Source: Trebonia sp.
GTDB taxonomy: Bacteria; Actinomycetota; Actinomycetes; Streptosporangiales; Streptosporangiaceae
Length of the DNA: 7,025 nt
Reading direction: 5' to 3'
Assembly (NCBI GenBank): GCA_030038035.1
Contig: JASHPP010000614.1
Span: 1 to 7,025 of the forward strand
How positions within the stretch are numbered: position 1 is the first letter of the stretch; the number at the start of each line of letters is the position of its first letter. Shown piece after piece: positions 1 through 6,279 of the stretch. A program made the position numbers and the translations under genes. The notes beneath the pieces are model-generated. The model made no database searches. It worked only from the letters and a program-made list of their open reading frames with translations, and was not told the DNA's origin.

Positions 1-813
1 GGCGACCGTGACCGCCGCCCACCAGAGCGCGAGCAGCCGTCGCGGCAGCCCGGTGTGCTCGGTCACCAGGGCCACCGTGGCCGGAACGGCGAGCCCGGCG
101 CCCATGCCGGTGATCGCGCCGCCCATGGCCGGGAGCGCGCCGCTCGTGGCGGGGATCCCGCCTGCCAGCCCGGTCAGCCCGTCGCCGGCCATGATGACGA
201 GCACCCCGGCGAGCAGCACGGGCCAGGGGCGCATCCGCACGGCTGCCAGCGCGCCAAGCGGCGCGGCCGCCACGGCGAACGGCAGCGCCAGGCTGGCCGC
301 CCGCAGCACGAGGCCGGCAGGGGACGCCGCGGCCGCTGCCGCGAACTGCAGCGCGGCATACGGGACCTGCAGCAGGCACAGCGGAACTACGGTGGCGAGC
401 ACGAACCCGGCCGCGTAGCCGCCGATGGCGGGCTGCCATGGCGTTGCTCGCCGGCGTCGTCCGCGTTGGCGGCGGCCGGTCGCGCCGCCGCCCGCGGGCG
501 GGATGAGCGGAACGGGCACGACGGCGGTGCCTGGACCTGGAAACGGGATGTCCAGGATCGCCGGTATCCCCTGCGGTTGGGTGTCGCGCAGCGCGCTGGC
601 CTCCCGGCCGCGCGCCGCCCGGCCCGCGTCGCCCGCGGGCACGCCGAGCACAGGGATCAGGTCAAGCAGGGTATCGGCCAGCGCGGTGCCGGCCAGCGCG
701 GTGGCGGCCAGCGCGGCTGTGCCGGACGGTTCCCACGGATCTTCGCCGCTTCCCGGCCAGGGCAGAGTCGATGTGGCTGCTTCGGCGGGGCCAGGCCTTA
801 TACCATCAGTCAC
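1..813 (-). CDS. MFS-like multi-pass membrane transporter, N-terminal part (runs off left edge)
   Basis: Reading the minus strand from the GTG at 813 gives 271 open codons with no stop before the window edge, so the 3' part is missing. Residues 1-130 are predicted soluble: an Ala/Leu-rich 5-residue repeat (residues 35-49), then Pro-rich hydrophobic stretches (for example IPAILDIPFPGPG) and a basic run GRRQRGRRRR at 113-122. Hydrophobic helices follow at about 134-156, 168-192, 197-217, 232-252 and from 259 on. The loop after the second helix, PLGALAAVRMRPW, resembles the MFS motif A loop, but its usual Asp is Ala. This suggests a major facilitator superfamily permease; the substrate cannot be told. 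The GTG start is chosen for the upstream GAAGTGAG. An in-frame ATG at 966 would add 51 residues but has no visible ribosome site and would cross the inverted repeats at 891-922. It is divergent from the methyltransferase gene. Membrane protein is secure; the MFS assignment is moderate. Confidence 0.72.
   Translation of the reverse strand, partial: MTDGIRPGPAEAATSTLPWPGSGEDPWEPSGTAALAATALAGTALADTLLDLIPVLGVPAGDAGRAARGREASALRDTQPQGIPAILDIPFPGPGTAVVPVPLIPPAGGGATGRRQRGRRRRATPWQPAIGGYAAGFVLATVVPLCLLQVPYAALQFAAAAAASPAGLVLRAASLALPFAVAAAPLGALAAVRMRPWPVLLAGVLVIMAGDGLTGLAGGIPATSGALPAMGGAITGMGAGLAVPATVALVTEHTGLPRRLLALWWAAVTVA
667..719 (-). repeat. three tandem 15-bp units inside the MFS-like gene
   Basis: On the plus strand three consecutive 15-bp units begin at 675, 690 and 705, each starting CGGCCAGCGCGG and differing only in the last three bases. 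Because 15 is a multiple of 3, the frame is kept. On the minus strand they encode the five-residue units LAATA, LAGTA and LADTL (residues 35-49, bases 711-667) in the N-terminal extension. The repeat probably arose by slippage or unequal crossing-over. Confidence 0.75.
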
Positions 814-819
814 GTTCCG

Positions 820-827
820 CTCACTTC
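820..827 (-). promoter_or_regulatory. probable ribosome binding site of the MFS-like gene
   Basis: The minus strand carries GAAGTGAG, six bases before the GTG at 813. It is a partial match to the Shine-Dalgarno core and the main reason for choosing 813 over the in-frame ATG at 966, which lacks any purine-rich leader. Confidence 0.4.
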
Positions 828-890
828 GGGTAACTTTGCGGGACGGTGACGAGCCTAACGCCGAACCAGGCGCGTACGCGGGCAGTTCTG

Positions 891-906
891 ATAGGCGGTT
901 ACCTAT
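891..906. promoter_or_regulatory. inverted repeat, possible operator (left one of a pair)
   Basis: Arms ATAGG (891-895) and CCTAT (902-906) are perfect reverse complements around a 6-base spacer, CGGTTA. It is AT-richer than its surroundings and lies in the divergent intergenic region, about 80 bp upstream of the MFS-like start. The size and placement suit a dimeric regulator, but five-base arms can occur by chance. Confidence 0.3.
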
Positions 907-910
907 GCCC

Positions 911-922
911 AGGGATTTCCCT
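911..922. promoter_or_regulatory. inverted repeat, possible operator (right one of a pair)
   Basis: AGGGA (911-915) and TCCCT (918-922) are perfect reverse complements around TT. The site starts four bases after the preceding inverted repeat, so two dyads sit side by side. Binding by a regulator is inferred only. Confidence 0.3.
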
Positions 923-1005
923 TTGCTCCCGCCCCGGCTCTGGCTGGCAGCACGCAGCCGGGACATGGCGGTGACCGGGGACCAGGACGGGATGCGTTGC
1001 TCGAC

Positions 1006-1077
1006 ATGAGCAGCAGAAGGCCGTTGTGGCGTCCGGCGGGCTGGTCTGCGGAATGGCCGACTGCTGATCGCCGTTGA
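1006..1077 (+). other. short ORF, possible leader peptide or interrupted N-terminus of the methyltransferase
   Basis: An ATG at 1006 opens 23 codons giving MSSRRPLWRPAGWSAEWPTADRR, ending at TGA 1075-1077. It is in the same reading frame as the methyltransferase gene, whose GTG lies six bases after this stop. It has three Trp and five Arg residues. No clear ribosome binding site precedes it. It may be a translated upstream ORF, the remains of a longer N-terminus cut by a stop codon, or chance. Confidence 0.25.
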
Positions 1078-1083
1078 CGGTGC

Positions 1084-1788
1084 GTGCGCCGGAATGCCGG
1101 GACCGGGCCTGGTGAGATCACCGGTGACGGCTGTGCCGTCGAGCTGTATGCGCTGCTCCCGCCGTTGGGTGAGGCCAGTATCGTGCACGCCGCGGTACCG
1201 GAAGGCGCATCGGTTCTGGAGCTGGGCTGCGGTACCGGCCGGACCCTGAGGCCGCTGGCCCTGCTCGGGCACCGGGTGCACGGGGTGGACGACTCACCGG
1301 GCATGCTCGCGCACGTCACCGACCTGCCAGTGACGTGCTCGCCGATCGAGTCGCTGCGGCTGGAGGAGAGATTCGGCGCCGTGCTGCTGGCGAGCACGCT
1401 GCTCAACGCTGGTCCCAGGCAGCGCGGCGCGTTCCTGGCGACCTGCAGGTATCACCTGACCGCCGACGGCATGGCCGTGTTCCAGTACCATCCGCCCGCC
1501 TGGTTCGATACATTCCCTGACGCGCCGCGGGAAAGTGAGGTGGGCGGGATCACCGTGGTTATCCGCACCTGCCGCAGGGTGCCCCGCGGGATTGTCTGCG
1601 AGCTGGAGTACCGGGCAGGCGGCCGGACCTGGACGCATGCCTGGACCAGCCACGAGATCAGCGACGCGGGGCTGAACGCCGATCTCGCCGCGGCAGACCT
1701 GGCTTTCGGCCGGTGGCTGACCGCGGACCATGCCTGGTTCACCGCCCGCCCGCGGGCATCGCCCTCGGGACCAGTGCAGCTGCAGTGA
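1084..1788 (+). CDS. class I SAM-dependent methyltransferase
   Basis: A 234-residue soluble protein with a Rossmann-type methyltransferase core. Residues 44-53, VLELGCGTGR, are the SAM-binding glycine motif I. VHGVDDS at 65-71 ends the second strand with the acidic residues expected to contact the SAM ribose. IESLRLEERFGAVLLASTLL (88-107) has the position and character of the region around motif IV. After about residue 135 a beta-rich C-terminal part follows (FQYHPPAW, ITVVIRT, CELEYRAGGRTW), typical of small-molecule methyltransferases of this fold. The substrate is unknown. An in-frame TGA at 1075-1077 limits the start; GTG 1084 is the first start codon after it and leaves enough sequence before motif I, though no clear Shine-Dalgarno is present. 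The gene converges with the DUF4233 gene, stops one base apart, and diverges from the MFS-like gene. The minus-strand ORFs opposite it lack such motifs. Fold secure, start less so. Confidence 0.85.
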   Translation: MRRNAGTGPGEITGDGCAVELYALLPPLGEASIVHAAVPEGASVLELGCGTGRTLRPLALLGHRVHGVDDSPGMLAHVTDLPVTCSPIESLRLEERFGAVLLASTLLNAGPRQRGAFLATCRYHLTADGMAVFQYHPPAWFDTFPDAPRESEVGGITVVIRTCRRVPRGIVCELEYRAGGRTWTHAWTSHEISDAGLNADLAAADLAFGRWLTADHAWFTARPRASPSGPVQLQ

Positions 1789-1789
1789 G

Positions 1790-2119
1790 TCAGGCGGCGG
1801 CGGAGCGCTTCTCGAACTTCCTGGCCATCCAGATGCCCGTGAACCAGAACGCCGCGAAGATCACGCCGAGGACGTACATCGCGGGAATGACGACGCCGGC
1901 GGCGATCACCAGGACCTGCAGCGCGGAGCCGGCGTACAGCACCCAGCCCATGCGGGGCCGCCCGACCAGGCCGGCGAGCACGATCGCGACCACGGCGATG
2001 CCGCCGCCGACGGCGCCCGCGGTGCCGCCGTGCACATGCTCAAGCGCGATCGTGGGCGCGATCGCCAGGGCCACGATGATCGCCTCCATGATCAGCACCG
2101 TGCCGCACAACTGCCTCAC
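1790..2119 (-). CDS. DUF4233 family small integral membrane protein
   Basis: A 109-residue protein with four predicted transmembrane helices: about 5-26, 34-53, 58-79 and 81-98. It ends in a basic cytoplasmic tail, RKFEKRSAAA. The sequence and the position directly after folC match the DUF4233 family of actinobacteria, which has no established function. The start is GTG; its GTGA overlaps the folC stop by four bases, and GGGAGA lies six bases upstream inside folC. That arrangement indicates translational coupling. A role connected with folate or with its membrane surroundings can only be guessed from the linkage. In Streptomyces-type genomes ndk commonly follows; here the next gene is a convergent methyltransferase, so this is the last gene of its operon. 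Confidence 0.85.
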   Translation of the reverse strand: MRQLCGTVLIMEAIIVALAIAPTIALEHVHGGTAGAVGGGIAVVAIVLAGLVGRPRMGWVLYAGSALQVLVIAAGVVIPAMYVLGVIFAAFWFTGIWMARKFEKRSAAA

Positions 2120-3579
2120 GAGAGGTCTCCCGCCGTGAACGAGTGCCTGGCAGGAGTTCCCGGGCCGGGCGGCGCAGGATCGGGCGGGCTGCCCGGGGCG
2201 AGCAGCCGCCTGGCATCGCCCGCGGTGACGACCGAGCCGGTGATGAGGACGGCGTTGCGGCCGGGCAGTTCGCCGGCGGACGGCTCGTCGGCCAGGCTCA
2301 CCGCCGCCTCGATCGCGTCGTCAAGGCGCTCGGCGACGAGCACGCGGTCCTCGCCGAACACCTCGCGCGCGATGACCGCGAGCTCGCGGGCCCGCATCGA
2401 GCGCGGTGAGGAGTTCGCCGTGATCACGATGTCGCTGAGCACCGGCTCGAGCTCGGCGAGCACGCCGGCCACGTCCTTGTCCTCGCTGACCGCGACGACC
2501 CCGATGACCCTGGCGAACCCGAACGTCTCGGTCAGCGCCTCCAGGGTCGCGGCCATGCCGGCCGGGTTGTGCGAGGCGTCGACGAGCACCGTCGGGCTGC
2601 GCCGCAGCACCTCAAGCCGGCCAGGCGAGCTGGCCTTGGCGAACCCGTCCCTGACCAGGTCCGGGTCCAGGGACGCCGAGCTCAGCCCTGGACCGAGCGT
2701 GAGCGAGCCGCCGGCGACGCCGACGGACTCCGCGACGCCGGCGAACGCCTCGACGGCCGCCAGCGCGCACGCCGCGTTCCCCGCCTGGTAAGCGCCGAAC
2801 AGCGGCAGGAACACGTCCGCGTACGTCCCGCGCAGGCCCTTGAGCACGAGGTGCTGCCCGCCGACCGCCAGCTCGCGGGCGAGCACGCCGAACTCGATGC
2901 CCTCCCGCGCCACCGTCGCGCCGACCGACGCGGCGCGCGCGAGCAGCACCTCCGCGGCCGCCACCTGCTGCTGGGCCAGGATCGCGGTCGCGCCCGGCTT
3001 GATGATGCCGGCCTTCTCCGTGGCGATCGCCTCGATCGTGTCGCCCAGGTATTTCATGTGGTCCATCGCGATCGGGCCGACCACCGCGACCGCGCCGTCC
3101 GCGATGTTCGTCGCGTCCCAGGTCCCGCCCAGGCCGACCTCGATCACCGCGACGTCGACAGGCGCGTCCGCGAACGCGGCGAACATCATGCCGGTGAGCA
3201 CCTCGAAGAACGACAGCGCCGCGGGCTGCTTGTCGTCGACCAGCTGGACGTACGGCAGGATCTCCGCATACAGCTCGATGAAGCGCTCGGCCGTCAGCGG
3301 GACGCCGTCCACGCAGATCCGCTCCCGCATGGACACCAGGTGCGGGCTGGTGAACCGCCCGGTGCGCAGGCCCCGCTCGCGCAGCAGCGTGTCGATCATC
3401 CGGGTCATCGACGTCTTGCCGTTGGTCCCCGCGACGTGCACGACGGGATAGGCCCGCTGCGGATCGCCGAGCAGTCCGGCGAGCATCGTGATCCGGTCCA
3501 GCGTCGGGGAGATCTGATGCTCCGGGCGCCGCGCCGCGATCTCGAGCTCCACCTCGCGCAGCCGCTCGTCCATGTCCAC
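2116..3579 (-). CDS. folC: dihydrofolate synthase / folylpolyglutamate synthase
   Basis: This cytoplasmic Mur-ligase-type enzyme uses ATP to add glutamate to dihydropteroate and to reduced folates, making dihydrofolate and polyglutamylated folates. The 487 residues show the family signatures in order: P-loop VHVAGTNGKTS (47-57), FTSPHLVSMRERI (76-88), EVGLGGTWDATN (147-158), DHMKYLG with a metal-ligand-type His (173-179), EKAGIIKPG with the Lys normally carbamylated (188-196), and the C-terminal domain motif VDASHNPAG (333-341). The C-terminus adds a Pro/Gly-rich tail from about 461 that looks disordered and carries the downstream gene's ribosome site. Start: GTG 3579, with a weak AGTAGG nine bases upstream; ATG 3573, two codons later, is possible. 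It follows valS by 21 bp and overlaps the DUF4233 gene by 4. Bifunctionality is usual in bacteria but not proven by sequence alone. Confidence 0.95.
   Translation of the reverse strand: MDMDERLREVELEIAARRPEHQISPTLDRITMLAGLLGDPQRAYPVVHVAGTNGKTSMTRMIDTLLRERGLRTGRFTSPHLVSMRERICVDGVPLTAERFIELYAEILPYVQLVDDKQPAALSFFEVLTGMMFAAFADAPVDVAVIEVGLGGTWDATNIADGAVAVVGPIAMDHMKYLGDTIEAIATEKAGIIKPGATAILAQQQVAAAEVLLARAASVGATVAREGIEFGVLARELAVGGQHLVLKGLRGTYADVFLPLFGAYQAGNAACALAAVEAFAGVAESVGVAGGSLTLGPGLSSASLDPDLVRDGFAKASSPGRLEVLRRSPTVLVDASHNPAGMAATLEALTETFGFARVIGVVAVSEDKDVAGVLAELEPVLSDIVITANSSPRSMRARELAVIAREVFGEDRVLVAERLDDAIEAAVSLADEPSAGELPGRNAVLITGSVVTAGDARRLLAPGSPPDPAPPGPGTPARHSFTAGDLS
2126..2131 (-). promoter_or_regulatory. 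ribosome binding site of the DUF4233 gene, inside folC
   Basis: GGGAGA on the minus strand, six bases before the GTG at 2119, lies within the last codons of folC. It fixes the start and, with the GTGA overlap, supports coupled translation of the two proteins. Confidence 0.65.
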
Positions 3580-3600
3580 GGTGCTCAGCCTACTGCGGGC

Positions 3601-6219
3601 TCAGGACAGCGCGGCCAGCCGGCTTTCCAGCCGGGTGATGTCCCGTTCGGCCAGCGCCAGCCGCTCCCTGGTCTTCGCCACCACCCCGGCCGGGGCCTTG
3701 TCCGTGAACGCGGCGTTGCCGAGCTTGGCCGCGGCCTGCCCGGCCTCCCTGCGCGCGGCGGCGAGGTCCTTCTCCAGGCGCTTGCGCTCGGCCTCGACGT
3801 CGACCGTGCCCGCGAGGTCGAGTTCCACGGTGACGCCCTCGGCGGCCAGGGCCGCCGAGGGCGCGAACGCCTCGCCAGGCGGGTCGAGCCGCAGCAGCGA
3901 CCTGATGGCCGTCTCGTGCCCGGCCAGCGGCGTGTCCGCGATGCCCGCCAGGTGCGCCCGCACCCGCTGCCCGGGGCGCAGCCCCTGGTCGGAACGGAAC
4001 CGCCGGATCTCGGTGACCAGGCGCATCAGCGAGGCGAGCTCCGCCTCGGCCGCCGGGTCGGTGAACTCTTGCGTCGGCCAGGCCGCCACCATGACCGAGT
4101 CCTCGCCGGTCAGCGCGCACCACAGCTCGTCGGTCACGAACGGCATCACCGGGTGCAGCAGCCGCAGCATCTGGTCGAGCACGAACCCCAGCACCCGCCG
4201 GGTGGCCGCCGCGGCCGCCTCGTCGCCCGAGCTCAACGGCACCTTGGCGAGCTCCACGTACCAGTCGCAGAACTCGTCCCAGGCGAAGTGGTACAGCGCC
4301 TCGCACGCCTTGCCGAACTCGAACTGCTCGAGCAGCCCGTCCACCTCGGCGATCACGCTGGAGAGGCGGGAGAGGATCCAGCGGTCGGTGGCCGTCAGTG
4401 GGGCTGGAGTGGCGGATGGGGCTGCCGCGGACGTGGCGCCGTTCAGCAGGGCGAATCGGGTCGCGTTCCAGAGCTTGTTGCAGAAGTTCCGTGAGCCGGC
4501 CGCCCAGTCCTCGCTGATGGCGGTGTCGCTGCCCGGGTTCGACCCGCGGGCCAGCGTGAACCTGGTCGCGTCGGCGCCGAACCGGTCGATCCAGTCAAGC
4601 GGGTCGACGGTGTTGCCGCGCGACTTGGACATCTTCTTGCCGAACTGGTCCCGCACCAGGCCGTGCAGCGCCACGGTGCGGAAGGGCACGGCGTCCCGCG
4701 GCGGTGACGTGCGCATCGCGTACAGGCCGAACATCATCATCCGCGCGACCCAGAAGAACAGGATGTCGTACCCGGTGACCAGGACGCTTGTCGGGTAGAA
4801 CGCCCGCAGGTCGGGGGTGTCGTCCGGCCAGCCGAGCGTGGAGAACGGCCAAAGCGCCGAGGAGAACCACGTGTCGAGCACGTCCGGGTCCTGCGCCCAC
4901 CCCGCCGGGGGAGTCTCGTCGGGGCCGATGCAGCGGACCTGTCCGTTCGGGCCGTAAAAGACAGGGATCCTGTGCCCCCACCAAAGCTGCCTGCTTATGC
5001 ACCAGTCGTGCATGTCGTCAACCCAGCCGAAGTAGCGGGCGTTCATCTCCGGCGGCGACAGCAGCGTCCGGCCGTCGCGCACGGCGTCGCCCGCGGCCCT
5101 GGCCAGCGGCGCGACGCGGACGAACCACTGCAGCGACTGGCGCGGCTCGACCGTGGTGCCGCAGCGGCTGCAGTGGCCCACCGCGTGCACGTACGGGCGG
5201 ACCTCGGCGACGATCCTGCCCTCTTCGCGCAGCGCCGCGACGACCGCGGGGCGGGCCTCGAACCGGTCCAGGCCCTGGAACGGGCCGGGCGCCGTGATCA
5301 CGCCGCGCTCGTCCATGATCGACAGGCCCGGCAGGCCGTGGCGGCGGCCGATCTCGAAGTCGTTCGGGTCGTGGGCCGGGGTCACCTTCACCGCGCCGGT
5401 GCCGAAGGCGGGGTCGACGTGGGAGTCGGCCACGACCGGGATCCGCCTGCCGGTCAGCGGCAGCTCCACGTACGTGCCGACGAGGCGGGAGTAGCGCGTG
5501 TCGTCGGGGTGCACGGCGACCGCGGTGTCGCCGAGCATCGTCTCGGCCCGGGTGGTCGCGACCACGATGCCCGCGGCCGCGTCGCCGTAGCGGATGGAGA
5601 CGAGCTCGCCCTCGTCGTCGCTGTGGTCCACCTCGATGTCGGAGAGCGCGGTCAGGCAGCGCGGGCACCAGTTGATGATCCGGTCCGCGCGGTAGATCAG
5701 GTCGTCGTCGTACAGCCGCTTGAAGATCGTCTGGACGGCGCGGGACAGCCCGTCGTCCATGGTGAACCGCTCGCGGGACCAGTCCACGCTGTCGCCGAGG
5801 CGGCGCATCTGGCCGAGGATGCGGCCGCCGTATTCGGCCTTCCACTGCCAGACCCGGTCCACGAAGGCTTCCCTGCCGAGGTCGTGGCGGCTCAGCCCCT
5901 CCTTGGCGAGCTCCCGCTCGACGACGTTCTGGGTGGCGATGCCCGCGTGGTCCATACCGGGCAGCCACAGCGTGCGGTAGCCCTGCATGCGGCGGCGGCG
6001 GGTCAGCGTGTCCATCAGCGTGTGGTCGAGCGCGTGACCGATGTGCAGCGAGCCCGTTACGTTCGGCGGCGGGAGCACGATCGTGAACGCAGGGGCGCCG
6101 GGATTCTCCTGGGCTTCCGGCGTGAAGTAGCCGGCCTTCTCCCAGTGCTCGTAGCGGCGGGCCTCCACCTCGGCCGGCGCGTACTGGGAGGGAAGCCCGT
6201 CAGGCTCGCGTGTCGTCAC
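3601..6219 (-). CDS. valS: valine--tRNA ligase (valyl-tRNA synthetase)
   Basis: This class I aminoacyl-tRNA synthetase charges tRNA-Val in the cytoplasm and edits misactivated threonine. At 872 residues it is near full family length. Visible features in order: the HIGH signature in [14 protein letters not shown] (His59-His62); [12 protein letters not shown] (86-97); Cys pairs at 185/188 (WCPRC) and 350/353 (HCSRC), fitting zinc sites; the CP1 editing domain with [11 protein letters not shown] (221-231) and [19 protein letters not shown] (273-291); [16 protein letters not shown] (404-419); the KMSKS loop [14 protein letters not shown] (527-540); an anticodon-binding domain from about 610; and a C-terminal coiled-coil arm about 806-872, the tRNA-binding arm typical of ValRS. 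The GTG start at 6219 gives the expected N-terminus leading into [16 protein letters not shown]. No Shine-Dalgarno is visible before it, but a TAAACT element at 6228-6233 is. A perfect hairpin lies at 3834-3863. Likely the first gene of valS-folC-DUF4233. Confidence 0.98.
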   Translation of the reverse strand: MTTREPDGLPSQYAPAEVEARRYEHWEKAGYFTPEAQENPGAPAFTIVLPPPNVTGSLHIGHALDHTLMDTLTRRRRMQGYRTLWLPGMDHAGIATQNVVERELAKEGLSRHDLGREAFVDRVWQWKAEYGGRILGQMRRLGDSVDWSRERFTMDDGLSRAVQTIFKRLYDDDLIYRADRIINWCPRCLTALSDIEVDHSDDEGELVSIRYGDAAAGIVVATTRAETMLGDTAVAVHPDDTRYSRLVGTYVELPLTGRRIPVVADSHVDPAFGTGAVKVTPAHDPNDFEIGRRHGLPGLSIMDERGVITAPGPFQGLDRFEARPAVVAALREEGRIVAEVRPYVHAVGHCSRCGTTVEPRQSLQWFVRVAPLARAAGDAVRDGRTLLSPPEMNARYFGWVDDMHDWCISRQLWWGHRIPVFYGPNGQVRCIGPDETPPAGWAQDPDVLDTWFSSALWPFSTLGWPDDTPDLRAFYPTSVLVTGYDILFFWVARMMMFGLYAMRTSPPRDAVPFRTVALHGLVRDQFGKKMSKSRGNTVDPLDWIDRFGADATRFTLARGSNPGSDTAISEDWAAGSRNFCNKLWNATRFALLNGATSAAAPSATPAPLTATDRWILSRLSSVIAEVDGLLEQFEFGKACEALYHFAWDEFCDWYVELAKVPLSSGDEAAAAATRRVLGFVLDQMLRLLHPVMPFVTDELWCALTGEDSVMVAAWPTQEFTDPAAEAELASLMRLVTEIRRFRSDQGLRPGQRVRAHLAGIADTPLAGHETAIRSLLRLDPPGEAFAPSAALAAEGVTVELDLAGTVDVEAERKRLEKDLAAARREAGQAAAKLGNAAFTDKAPAGVVAKTRERLALAERDITRLESRLAALS
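3834..3863. repeat. perfect inverted repeat (14-bp arms, 2-base centre) inside valS
   Basis: Arms CGCCCTCGGCGGCC (3834-3847) and GGCCGCCGAGGGCG (3850-3863) are exact reverse complements around AG. They fall in codons for about residues 786-796 of ValRS ([11 protein letters not shown]), in the stretch between the anticodon-binding domain and the C-terminal arm. The mRNA would form a very stable GC hairpin. There is no T-run on either side, so it is not an ordinary intrinsic terminator. Confidence 0.8.
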
Positions 6220-6227
6220 ACCAAGTG

Positions 6228-6233
6228 AGTTTA
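6228..6233 (-). promoter_or_regulatory. possible -10 element for valS
   Basis: The minus strand reads TAAACT, fitting the actinobacterial TANNNT -10 pattern, with its last base eight bases before the GTG of valS. Transcription would then begin at or within a base or two of the start codon, giving a leaderless mRNA, which agrees with the lack of a Shine-Dalgarno. No clear -35 hexamer is seen, and TANNNT is a loose pattern. Confidence 0.35.
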
Positions 6234-6279
6234 CGGATTCCTGCGGTCCGGCGTGTACTCAGCCGGTTTGTCGCCGGGC

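Larger units (their letters stand above)
814..1083. other. non-coding divergent control region between the MFS-like and methyltransferase genes
   Basis: These 270 bases lie between two genes that point away from each other, so they should hold both promoters. It contains two adjacent small inverted repeats (891-906 and 911-922), a third, weaker one (TGCTC/GAGCA, 998-1012), and a short 23-codon ORF (1006-1077) in frame with the downstream gene. A minus-strand TAGGCT at 852-857 could be a -10 element for the MFS-like gene, but I see no matching -35. No convincing promoter for the methyltransferase was found. No RNA gene was recognised. Confidence 0.55.

Noticed and set aside
55..1009. Plus-strand ORFs at 55-849 and 425-1009
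   Set aside because: The opposite strand encodes a coherent multi-helix membrane protein with a partial ribosome site, whereas these give low-complexity Gly/Arg/Ala/Ser products.
903..1406. A 167-codon minus-strand ORF opposite the methyltransferase
   Set aside because: The plus strand carries SAM-binding motif I; this product is Ser/Pro/Arg-rich without motifs and would cross the divergent control region.
1775..1784. TGCAGCTGCA palindrome at the end of the methyltransferase gene as a shared terminator
   Set aside because: Ten bases with no loop and no flanking T-run cannot form a usable terminator hairpin.
2569..4494. A 641-codon plus-strand ORF crossing folC and valS
   Set aside because: It is antisense to two genes with unmistakable catalytic motifs. 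Its composition is Arg/Gly/His/Gln-heavy and without domains, the usual result of third-position GC bias on the opposite strand.
4972..6228. A 418-codon plus-strand ORF opposite the first half of valS
   Set aside because: It is antisense to the HIGH and editing regions of valS and rich in Val/Ala/Asp/Arg with no motif; a codon-bias shadow.
6248..6277. CCGGCG...CGCCGG inverted repeat between the upstream membrane-protein gene and valS, considered as a terminator
   Set aside because: Only six base pairs around an 18-base loop and no T-run follow; too weak to call, and it overlaps the end of the intergenic stretch by chance-level GC pairing.
6220..6279. T-box riboswitch before valS
   Set aside because: Only 60 bases separate the genes, with no specifier loop, no T-box consensus and no antiterminator.
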